IMG/VR virus record: IMGVR_UViG_3300009695_000004
Location: 64,001 to 122,342 of that record
Source of the DNA: a virus
Reading direction: 5' to 3' (one strand)
Length of the DNA: 58,342 nt
Positions within the stretch are counted from its first letter, which is position 1. The number at the start of each line of letters is the position of its first letter. This document shows, one piece after another, positions 50,401-56,052 of the stretch. Position numbers and translations under genes: made by a program. A model generated the notes under the pieces. It saw only the letters and a program-made list of their open reading frames with translations. It had not been told where the DNA came from and ran no database searches.

Positions 50401-51412
50401 TTCCGGCTTTCACTGATTCTTTTGAAGATAACAACACAGGATGGTCATATGATAAATCAAATTGTCCTTTATCTGTAGTTATTCTTACAACTTGTTTCTT
50501 TCCTGCTAACCATGCTGTCGCCCATTTAGCTTTGTATCTTTTTGCAGGAGGATCATACGACAATACTATGAACTTTTCATTACTATCTGCAAGATCTTTT
50601 ACGGCTATTGCACCTTTTTCTGTATAAACTTTTTGATAAGGTGCTAGACACGTCCCTCCTGATTTAATAGTTCCTGCGTTAGTATCAAACCCTTTTAGAA
50701 AACTAAGTACGCCACTTGAAGTTCCTCCGCCAGTAAGTTTTTCTCCCTTTGCTCTTAGAGTTGAAAAGTTAGTACCTGTTCCACTTCCATGTTTAAACAA
50801 TCTTGTTTCTGTTTCATATTGTCTACTTATAGATTTATCTCCTAAGAGCTTGTCCTCTATAGATAGTATAAAACATGCACTACCTTGAGTTCTGCTATAT
50901 TTATCTTTAGACAGAACTACTTTACCTTCCTTTTCATCAAAGTAATAGTGTCCATCTGATTCTTCACCTGTGTTATATAAATCTAATCCTGTATTAAACC
51001 ATTGTGGAGAATTTGGAGCTATCATCTGATTTAAAACTATGAAACATACTTCATCATAAAATATCTGAGAAGTTTCTTCATTTAATATATCTTCATCTAA
51101 TAGTGATCTTCTCCAGAAGTCTACCATTCTATGAGCAACTTGTTTCATTGAATATTCCTTACCTCTATCGTTAGGTACATTTGCCCTCTTAAAATATTTA
51201 CTTCCAATAATATCACACGCAGCCTGAGAATATTGAATAGGAAATTCCAAATTCCTTTCATCATATAGTGAAGCACCAGTTTTCCAATCTTTTAATATTA
51301 CATCAACACTTTTCCATTCGAATAAATCAAATACTGTTTTCTCAGGTTGAAGTTCTAATTCTTTTGTAAATTTTCTAACTATGAAATCTTTTAAGTTTAA
51401 ATCCTTTATCAT
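47435..51412 (-). CDS. nrdJ: Class II (B12-dependent) ribonucleotide reductase with intein
   Basis: Encodes 1325 residues, of which 255-598 are an intein; the mature enzyme would have 981. MIAPNSPQWFNTGLDLY, GSACFILSIED (a redox cysteine), HGSGTGTNFSTLR and NPCGEYAFLDDTSC (radical cysteine) are class II NrdJ motifs. APTGTIAFAMDCEATS binds substrate phosphate. A C-terminal TSCPD-like region (about 1130-1240) and a zinc-binding tail (CSSCGSSH ... CFVCEDCG) follow. It makes deoxynucleotides without oxygen using adenosylcobalamin, which fits an anaerobic host. Start ATG after GGAGGGATTACATG. Confidence 0.92.
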   Translation of the reverse strand: MIKDLNLKDFIVRKFTKELELQPEKTVFDLFEWKSVDVILKDWKTGASLYDERNLEFPIQYSQAACDIIGSKYFKRANVPNDRGKEYSMKQVAHRMVDFWRRSLLDEDILNEETSQIFYDEVCFIVLNQMIAPNSPQWFNTGLDLYNTGEESDGHYYFDEKEGKVVLSKDKYSRTQGSACFILSIEDKLLGDKSISRQYETETRLFKHGSGTGTNFSTLRAKGEKLTGGGTSSGVLSFLKGFDTNAGTIKSGGTCLAPYQKVYTEKGAIAVKDLADSNEKFIVLSYDPPAKRYKAKWATAWLAGKKQVVRITTDKGQFDLSYDHPVLLSSKESVKAGSLKVGQSIFNCAIDDSDGYPRIGLKDGKKGKMRLHQMIANDLLGGYTEGKTVIHHKDKTKINNSPSNFEFLTNQDEHAKLHMDDEVEHFTHVFLNNKYDHSGSLNGMHSDSDFWKDEDKVSKYKDKQSKILSESGRAASMQELASHQRMINLGYKLINRGIDISTFDKYVEAREKNIAKVGSINKLTKAIVHHFGSYAGYLKQLSANNHRIQSIETIGDMNVYDVGVECPTLDDKTANSGHNFVIWTGENNYFGSGIVVFNSRRAAKMIELDVDHPEILDFIRWKAKEEQKVRDLGKMNYDIGFNGEAYETVSGQNGNNTIRISNDFMIKVDKLKKSGKDSDHLLKGRKDDSVNKTIKVSELWNEFNRCSWECADPALQFSDIFNQWHTCPNGEDGETWAKHNSINSTNPCGEYAFLDDTSCNLASINLLRFYDNETKLFNVESYLQAILLGQLILEATINKGQFPTEDVARRTHLFRTTGLGIANLAGLLLVLGLPYDSDESRNLASSLMSICTGYSYFTSSLMAKEIGAFAKYEINKSYMLEVIRNHARVSGAREDKYERLTYKPIKLNHSLLNTLGFKYLSDNVKTIWNNTIKLGEEHGYRNSQTTVIAPTGTIAFAMDCEATSTEPFFAHIIYKKLASGGGMSIVNPLIPLALRNLGYSEEDINIINDKITAQQIESCPQLKEEHLPIFDTANKCGSGTRYIQPMGHVKMMAALTPMVSGAISKTVNLPNNATVNDFEQVQLESWRLGVKGIALYRDNCKASQPLNSTDDTNSELKFEDMKYKDLVKIAYDLSSKLERPVRNKPKGILDGHKHCAVIDGLKLQIKLFRYQDTNKICEIYVTADAEGTLAKGLLDSLSKQTSKMLQYNAPITDVIKSLKGQKYEPHGFVTEHPYIKYADSISDLLAKILEIETGDYSSCQIKPEGYVKTDHDIIEVISKSPNQIKKSKEGTKVYGKSCSSCGSSHMRKNGTCFVCEDCGTTTGCS
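49619..50650 (-). mobile_element. HNH-bearing intein in nrdJ
   Basis: 344 residues, from Cys255 (after KSGGT) to Asn598 (before SRRAAKM). Block A is CLAPYQKVYTEKGAI, block B FDLSYDHPVLL, and blocks F/G MNVYDVGVECPTL and SGIVVFN, with Ser as the +1 residue. The middle has HHKDKTKINNSPSNFEFLTN, an HNH homing nuclease. The penultimate residue is Phe, not the usual His. It is inserted in the conserved KSGGT/RRAAKM segment of the enzyme. Confidence 0.9.
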
Positions 51413-51456
51413 GTAATCCCTCCGTTGATTTTTATTTCACTATAAAACGCTTCATT

Positions 51457-51472
51457 TATTATATTTGATTTG
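51457..51472 (-). repeat. Gene-junction motif at stop codon before nrdJ
   Basis: CAAATCAAATATAATA in the coding direction; it encodes the TNQI-stop end of the upstream gene, 45 bases ahead of nrdJ. Confidence 0.65.
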
Positions 51473-51713
51473 TGGGTATATAATCTAACCGATATATTGA
51501 ATTTTTTGTAGTTACCCATACAACACAGTCATCTTCTTCATAATCTACCACATTAGTTGTGAGTAGTATTCCACACTCAGAATATTCAAATACCATACGT
51601 TCGTTGCGTTTGAGACTTACAATTGTTCCAGTTCTACCAACACGAAATTGATGTGACGCTTTAGGTGTAATTTCATCTCTTTCAAGAATTGCTCCTATTT
51701 TAAATGTATTCAT
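51459..51713 (-). CDS. Small protein of unknown function, first gene after promoter
   Basis: Encodes 84 residues from ATG 51713 (GGAGG eight bases upstream; a TTG two codons earlier is less likely). Strand-rich, SH3-like pattern (GRTGTIVSLKRNERMVFEY, then CVVWVTTKNSIYRLDYI). First gene of the nrdJ transcript. Confidence 0.65.
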   Translation of the reverse strand: MNTFKIGAILERDEITPKASHQFRVGRTGTIVSLKRNERMVFEYSECGILLTTNVVDYEEDDCVVWVTTKNSIYRLDYIPTNQI

Positions 51714-51744
51714 AGACAAAACCTCCGTTCATTAGTATGTATTA

Positions 51745-51773
51745 AGTTTACTATATTATATTCGTATTGTCAA
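51745..51773 (-). promoter_or_regulatory. Promoter of the nrdJ sub-operon
   Basis: TTGACA (51773-51768), 17-base spacer, TAAACT (51750-51745). TTGACAAT and AATATAATAT in the spacer match the promoter at 42974. Confidence 0.6.
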
Positions 51774-51780
51774 GAAATAC

Positions 51781-52344
51781 TTAAATTACTTTTACTTCTT
51801 GTTTCCCACTATTATTCCACACAAAGAATGAATAACTTGTAGCGTCTGTTCCATGTCCTGTAAATGATGGCCTTTGACTTAAAACATACAATCCATTAAT
51901 GGGATGTTTCTGCCAAAAATTATATCTCTTCTTACTTTCTAGAAATGCAGTTCTGAGCAGCATAATAATTTCAGTATCCTCATCTGCAATTTCAAAACAA
52001 TGTTCAATAAATTCTATATCTAAACTATAAGGTGGATTTCCTATAATTGTTCGATATGACCTTTCGGGTTTCCATTTTAGAAAGTCAATAATTGCAACCT
52101 CATTGCTAATTTGTTTTAAATTTTGTTCTTCTTCAGATCTCAGTTCAACTGCTGTGATAAAATTCTCTCTCTCTCTCTCTCTTATCGCTTTGATAAAGTT
52201 TCCATTTCCAGCAGAAGGTTCTAATATATTACCATTTTGTAATTTATGATGATTAAGAAAATTATTAATTACATTTCTTGGAGTAGCGTAAAAATCTGCT
52301 ACAATTCTTTCTGATCCTCTGTTTGTTGCTGATATAAAAATCAC
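51781..52344 (-). CDS. DNA N6-adenine methyltransferase with dinucleotide repeat
   Basis: Encodes 187 residues. LEPSAGNGNF (41-50) is the AdoMet-binding motif I and IIGNPPYSLD (100-109) the catalytic motif IV. The GTG start overlaps the stop of the radical SAM gene (GTGA), so translation is coupled; AAGGAGC is only one base upstream. A run of nine CT units (52165-52182 on the plus strand) encodes RERERE at 56-61, between motif I and the next strand; slippage would switch the gene off. It has no target-recognition domain of the usual size. Confidence 0.8.
   Translation of the reverse strand: MIFISATNRGSERIVADFYATPRNVINNFLNHHKLQNGNILEPSAGNGNFIKAIRERERENFITAVELRSEEEQNLKQISNEVAIIDFLKWKPERSYRTIIGNPPYSLDIEFIEHCFEIADEDTEIIMLLRTAFLESKKRYNFWQKHPINGLYVLSQRPSFTGHGTDATSYSFFVWNNSGKQEVKVI
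52165..52182. repeat. (CT)9 dinucleotide tract in methyltransferase gene
   Basis: Eighteen bases of perfect CT repeat. Gain or loss of one unit shifts the reading frame. Confidence 0.95.
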
Positions 52345-53462
52345 GCTCCTTGTAATATATTTTGTTTATATTGATTTAAACTCTCATACTTTAGATCATA
52401 ATATTGTGTTGCTATCTCAGGATATTCTTTTTCAAAATTATTCATATATTTTACTGTCGAACTCTTCTCACCGTTGATCAAACAATATTCTCTAAAACTT
52501 TTCTTCTTATAAAAACTTGGTTGATTACACCAACGAGCTAAGTTTATGTACATTCCTCTATGAGGACTTTTCTCGTAGTTCTCATGCCTCATTATATATG
52601 GTAAACATCCATACTCCATTAGAGTTTTAATTCTTTCAAACGTGTCAATCATGTCTTGTTTCCAAAAATTAGTATCATATATTTCTTTTCTATCAAAACC
52701 ACCGAACACATATAATTTAGTAGTTTTACTGCAATGTTTCTTCCATAGTTTTAGTTTTTCAATTATCTGAGGTCTATCTTCAATATTATCAAAAGCAAAT
52801 ATATAGTCTCCATGATATCTCATACTTGACAGCCTCTTAGCTTTTTCCTCAGTCACCAATCGAAGATCTAATCCTTGTCTAAATTGAAATGGTTTATTTG
52901 TTTCCTGTATTTCATCTAAGATTTCTTGCCACTTTGGATATGCGAGGAAATTATCATCCCACAAATAAATACCTTTTCTATTTGCATCATAAAATTCTTT
53001 AATGGGAGACCACTTTTCTACTTTAGTTTTATTATGATTTATACAAAATGTACATTTACGAATACAACCTCTTGTAGAGAACCCTATAGAATAATCTTTA
53101 TAGTCTTTAAAATAATTTGGTTTAATTCCACGTTCAATTTCTTTTTCAATATAAGTATCATATAAATTATAATCAGGCATATGATGTTCTATTTCATGAG
53201 ATAGTTGAGGAGAGTTGTCCCAATATAAACCTGTTCCTCCAGTTGTTAAATTTTTATAAATACTTATATCTATTTGAATTTTTGTGAAATTAAATACTTG
53301 AGATAAATATACTTGATCAAAATCATTTATATTGGCATAGTCATGAAGCAAAACTACATCATGTCCTTGCTCTTGCATGTGTCCACTAATTTTCATTAAT
53401 GCTAGGTTGGGATGTTTTGTCCCACCATCAAGTAAGTCTGCATCAATTATTCCTATATTCAT
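52341..53462 (-). CDS. Radical SAM enzyme
   Basis: Encodes 373 residues after AAGGAGGGTTATATG. STRGCIRKCTFC holds Cys133, Cys137 and Cys140, the C-x3-C-x2-C iron-sulphur site. IYLWDDNFL (about 165-173) and FRQGLDLRLVTEEKA (about 193-207) fit later strands of the barrel. The first 100 residues (IGIIDADLLDGGTKHPNLAL) resemble a B12-binding-type domain without its usual histidine motif. It overlaps the methyltransferase gene by four bases. A DNA or tRNA base-modifying role is inferred; the substrate is unknown. Confidence 0.85.
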   Translation of the reverse strand: MNIGIIDADLLDGGTKHPNLALMKISGHMQEQGHDVVLLHDYANINDFDQVYLSQVFNFTKIQIDISIYKNLTTGGTGLYWDNSPQLSHEIEHHMPDYNLYDTYIEKEIERGIKPNYFKDYKDYSIGFSTRGCIRKCTFCINHNKTKVEKWSPIKEFYDANRKGIYLWDDNFLAYPKWQEILDEIQETNKPFQFRQGLDLRLVTEEKAKRLSSMRYHGDYIFAFDNIEDRPQIIEKLKLWKKHCSKTTKLYVFGGFDRKEIYDTNFWKQDMIDTFERIKTLMEYGCLPYIMRHENYEKSPHRGMYINLARWCNQPSFYKKKSFREYCLINGEKSSTVKYMNNFEKEYPEIATQYYDLKYESLNQYKQNILQGA

Positions 53463-53477
53463 ATAACCCTCCTTATA

Positions 53478-53494
53478 ATATTATTTTTGATTTG
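53478..53494 (-). repeat. Gene-junction motif before radical SAM gene
   Basis: CAAATCAAAAATAATAT in the coding direction, one base different from the plus-strand copies; it also encodes the TNQK-stop end of the upstream zinc protein. Confidence 0.7.
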
Positions 53495-53669
53495 TCATTG
53501 TATCTAGTTGAGGCACTATTTTATTTTGCTTATAATCGCATTCACCGTAAGTTTCCTTAAACCACGCGACACATTCCTTGCTACAGAAATATCTACCGTT
53601 ATCAAAAATCATATCTTTCTTCTTACCTCTCTTAGAACACATTTCACAATAACTACCTTTACTAGCCAT
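53481..53669 (-). CDS. Small zinc-binding protein
   Basis: Encodes 62 residues. CEMCSKRG and CSKECVAWF form a C-x2-C, C-x3-C zinc site like MYM or TRASH fingers. Basic in the first half. Likely binds nucleic acid or protein; role unknown. Confidence 0.65.
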   Translation of the reverse strand: MASKGSYCEMCSKRGKKKDMIFDNGRYFCSKECVAWFKETYGECDYKQNKIVPQLDTMTNQK

Positions 53670-53672
53670 TAC

Positions 53673-53867
53673 CTATTCCTCCTCATCATATTCCATATCT
53701 TCCAATCTTTCCTCTTCACAATCTTCACATAATCCACCATGCGTAGATTCTCCAGTAGTTTCTTCCTCACAATGACTACACCACGTTCTACAAGATTCAC
53801 ATGCTCCTAGAAATATATGTTTTTTATTTTTTATTTCTTTTCCACAATATTTACAGAAATGTTTCAT
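53673..53867 (-). CDS. Cysteine-rich zinc protein
   Basis: Encodes 64 residues from ATG 53867, after AAGGGGAATAAATGTG. Four C-x2-C pairs (CKYCGKE, CESC, CSHCEEE, CEDCEEE) suggest two zinc sites, followed by an acidic tail. Confidence 0.65.
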   Translation of the reverse strand: MKHFCKYCGKEIKNKKHIFLGACESCRTWCSHCEEETTGESTHGGLCEDCEEERLEDMEYDEEE

Positions 53868-53890
53868 CACATTTATTCCCCTTATAATTG

Positions 53891-54118
53891 TTAAAATACT
53901 CCGCAGGCTCTTAATACATATCCTGCGATAGCTATTGGAATTGAAACTTCTGAAACAAATAAACCAATTGCAGCATTAGCAATAAATGGAATTGATTTAT
54001 CGAACCATGATAGTATTTCCATTACCGACCATGCTCCAACAGTAACATTTATTATTAAGATTATTATTATTGTAATGCACCCTGAATTTTCTGAACTTGA
54101 ATTTCTACTTCTTCTCAT
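53891..54118 (-). CDS. Small membrane protein, two helices
   Basis: Encodes 75 residues; its ATG overlaps the previous stop as ATGA. Basic serine-rich start, then CITIIIILIINVTVGAWSV and FIANAAIGLFVSEVSIPIAI as membrane helices. Role unknown. Confidence 0.6.
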   Translation of the reverse strand: MRRSRNSSSENSGCITIIIILIINVTVGAWSVMEILSWFDKSIPFIANAAIGLFVSEVSIPIAIAGYVLRACGVF

Positions 54119-54315
54119 AATAATATTTCCTCCTCAATTTTTATAATATCGTTAATTCTTTTAATACACTCCAAGCAAATATGTGTTGTATCCATATGAC
54201 CTCTTATGGTTTTAAAAACTATCATTTTCTCAGAATCTTTTTTTATTAACTTATCACATACTTTACAATGACAACTGCGTAAAGTGATTCTAAACTCAAT
54301 TTCTTTATAGTCCAT
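54115..54315 (-). CDS. Small zinc-binding protein
   Basis: Encodes 66 residues after AAAGGAGGAAAAT. CHCKVCDKLI and HICLECIKRI make a zinc site. A short, charged early protein of unknown role. Confidence 0.6.
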   Translation of the reverse strand: MDYKEIEFRITLRSCHCKVCDKLIKKDSEKMIVFKTIRGHMDTTHICLECIKRINDIIKIEEEILL

Positions 54316-54328
54316 ATTTTCCTCCTTT

Positions 54329-54802
54329 CTAAAATACTTCCCACCATAAATCATATAATTTTCTATAACTATTACCCTTTAACGCAAAATTGTTATTGTG
54401 CCTGACTCTTCTCTTAGAGCAGTATTTTGCATAACTTTTTCTTCCACTAACATAAAATCTTTCATAATAATTTTCTTTTTCATGGTGATAAGTTGTCCAC
54501 CAAGTATATATGCTAAGTTTCTTTAATTTTGTTTGAGTGATTTGTTTAGCTGCGTACCGATTTAACCTTCTTTTCTTTTTCTTTTTTATTTTCCTGTACT
54601 TTTCTTCAAAACTTAAATCAAGAAGTGAGTCTTCTAATGATTGAATTTTCATTTTGTAATAAGCATCCTCTGAACCAAAATCATATTCACCATCATTTCT
54701 CATAACGTAACCATTGAAATTAAATGTTTGGCTTTCTAATTCTCTGTATGCTTGCACTTCCAATAAATTTAATTCCAGTTCTTCTTTTAAGTTGTGTTTC
54801 AC
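54329..54802 (-). CDS. Basic protein of unknown function, GTG start
   Basis: Encodes 157 residues from GTG 54802, which is eight bases after AGGAGG; an upstream GTG at 54808 is too close. Acidic start, then a very basic middle (KIKKKKKRRLNRYAAKQI) and an R/Y/W-rich end. It looks nucleic-acid binding. It is preceded by a leader segment that is repeated at 55450. Confidence 0.6.
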   Translation of the reverse strand: MKHNLKEELELNLLEVQAYRELESQTFNFNGYVMRNDGEYDFGSEDAYYKMKIQSLEDSLLDLSFEEKYRKIKKKKKRRLNRYAAKQITQTKLKKLSIYTWWTTYHHEKENYYERFYVSGRKSYAKYCSKRRVRHNNNFALKGNSYRKLYDLWWEVF

Positions 54803-54845
54803 AATCACTTCCTCCTTTTAAAACGAGTCATTTAAGCCAATCTTT

Positions 54846-54866
54846 TAAAATCCGTCTAGCCTATAG
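54846..54866 (-). repeat. 21-base leader repeat, copy 1
   Basis: CTATAGGCTAGACGGATTTTA in part (first 19 bases CTATAGGCTAGACGGATTT) on the minus strand, GC-richer than its surroundings and 44 bases upstream of the next start. GTCTA-TAGGC-TAGAC can fold here. Confidence 0.75.
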
Positions 54867-54878
54867 ACTTATTCTCAA

Positions 54879-55109
54879 CTAGAGCTTATCAAAAGTAAGA
54901 TACCCTACCTGAACAAATAACCAACCAACTGATCTACCATGAGAATTATCCCACTTTTTAACAATCCTCTTAGGCTTCCACCAAATATTACTATCTGCTT
55001 GAATAAAATAAACTGTTCTTTTCTCAAAATGTATAATTTGAAGCATGAAGTCATATCTTTGTTTACTATTAATTAACTTTTTCTCTACACTAGGAATAAC
55101 TTTAATCAA
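54879..55109 (-). CDS. Protein of unknown function, TTG start
   Basis: Encodes 76 residues from TTG 55109, seven bases after AGGAGG. Basic, with SNIWWKPKRIVKKWDNSHGR in the middle. Not recognised. Confidence 0.55.
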   Translation of the reverse strand: MIKVIPSVEKKLINSKQRYDFMLQIIHFEKRTVYFIQADSNIWWKPKRIVKKWDNSHGRSVGWLFVQVGYLTFDKL

Positions 55110-55161
55110 ACTATCACCTCCTCCTTATAAAAGATTCCTTCTATCGTATAAAATGGCATGT

Positions 55162-55407
55162 TTATTTCAAATCATCATCTGTTAATGTAGCAATTTCAGA
55201 TCTTAAATCAGCAATAATTTCATCTTTATCTATCAATTGATATTCAAGATTTGATATTGTTTCTAATAATCCATCTCTCGATTCTTCTCCGCAATAAATG
55301 TCTGAATCAATCCAATTAAATACTTTTACCTTGTCATCATAATCAAGGTTATCTATCAAATTGATTATTGAACTCGACCATTCCTTTTGGCCTATATATT
55401 TTGGCAT
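55162..55407 (-). CDS. Acidic coiled-coil protein, unknown
   Basis: Encodes 81 residues from ATG 55407 after AGGAGGTAATATTG. The C-terminal half is a coiled coil (LEYQLIDKDEIIADLRSEIA). The first half contains IDNLDYDDKVKVFNWIDSD. Role unknown. Confidence 0.6.
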   Translation of the reverse strand: MPKYIGQKEWSSSIINLIDNLDYDDKVKVFNWIDSDIYCGEESRDGLLETISNLEYQLIDKDEIIADLRSEIATLTDDDLK

Positions 55408-55449
55408 CAATATTACCTCCTATAAAATTTGACATTTATACTAATTTTC

Positions 55450-55470
55450 TAAAATCCGTCTAGCCTATAG
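55450..55470 (-). repeat. 21-base leader repeat, copy 2
   Basis: Same 21 bases as at 54846. The 30 bases that follow towards the next ribosome site are also similar (ATTnGnnTAAATG), so the shared leader is about 50 bases. Confidence 0.75.
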
Positions 55471-55522
55471 CCCCATTGTTGAAATGGTATTTTGTGTTAT
55501 TTTCGCATAATTTATATTATAT

Positions 55523-55876
55523 TTATCTAAATCCTATTTCTTTTAAATAACTTCTAGTATCTTCAATATCCATTTTTCTACCAGTAAAACAAGGTAATTC
55601 AATAATAGTAATGCTACATTTAGCAGCACATTCTATTTCTGTAAATACTCCATGTGGAATCTTACTATAAGGTAATCCCCTAAAAACTAAAACGTCACAA
55701 CCTTGTACTATTTCTGTAAAATAACTCATGCCGCATAATTTATAACCTATTTCAGATTCTTTGCAATTAGGATTAACTACTTCTGCTCGTGGAAACAGTT
55801 TTTTAATAGTTTCAATATCCCTAGGTTCTTGTGATGTATTATAAATTCCCATGAAATGTGCATAATATATTTTCAT
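55523..55876 (-). CDS. Nucleoside deoxyribosyltransferase-like small protein
   Basis: Encodes 117 residues; ATG 55876 follows AGAAGTGATTAC. MKIYYAHFMGIYNTSQEPRD at the start, GCDVLVFRGLP (about 66-76) and GVFTEIECAAKCSITIIEL (about 83-101) give the Rossmann-like layout with a conserved glutamate, as in deoxyribosyltransferase-like phage proteins. Possible role in nucleotide salvage. A longer upstream reading frame exists but runs through the neighbouring small gene. Confidence 0.6.
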   Translation of the reverse strand: MKIYYAHFMGIYNTSQEPRDIETIKKLFPRAEVVNPNCKESEIGYKLCGMSYFTEIVQGCDVLVFRGLPYSKIPHGVFTEIECAAKCSITIIELPCFTGRKMDIEDTRSYLKEIGFR

Positions 55877-55880
55877 GTAA

Positions 55881-56018
55881 TCACTTCTTTTCTTTCTTTG
55901 GTGTCCATTTACAGTAATATCCTTGACAACCATCATCTCCACAGTTCCGACAATTCTTTTTTGGGTCATATCCTCTATATAAAAACTCAATCTACTTTAG
56001 CCAAAGTTTTTTAAACAT
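55881..56018 (-). pseudogene. Small zinc-protein gene with in-frame TAG
   Basis: GGGAG lies seven bases before ATG 56018. The frame reads MFKKLWLK, then TAG (55994-55992), then continues IEFLYRGYDPKK, then CRNCGDDGCQGYYCK to TGA at 55881. The part after the TAG is a plausible cysteine-rich zinc peptide that has no ATG, GTG or TTG start of its own with a ribosome site. Either a nonsense mutation, stop read-through, or use of a rare start. TAG ends other genes here, so the code is not altered. Confidence 0.5.
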
Positions 56019-56035
56019 ATGTGCTCCCTTCATTC

Positions 56036-56052
56036 ATATTATATTTGGTTTG
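56036..56052 (-). repeat. Gene-junction motif, one-base variant
   Basis: CAAACCAAATATAATAT in the coding direction, directly after the PP-loop gene stop and before the GGGAG of the small zinc gene. Confidence 0.65.

Noticed and set aside
55992-55994. Genome-wide recoding of TAG as a sense codon
   Set aside because: Many intact genes here end in TAG, for example those at 4765-5397 and 24456-24623, without sensible extensions.
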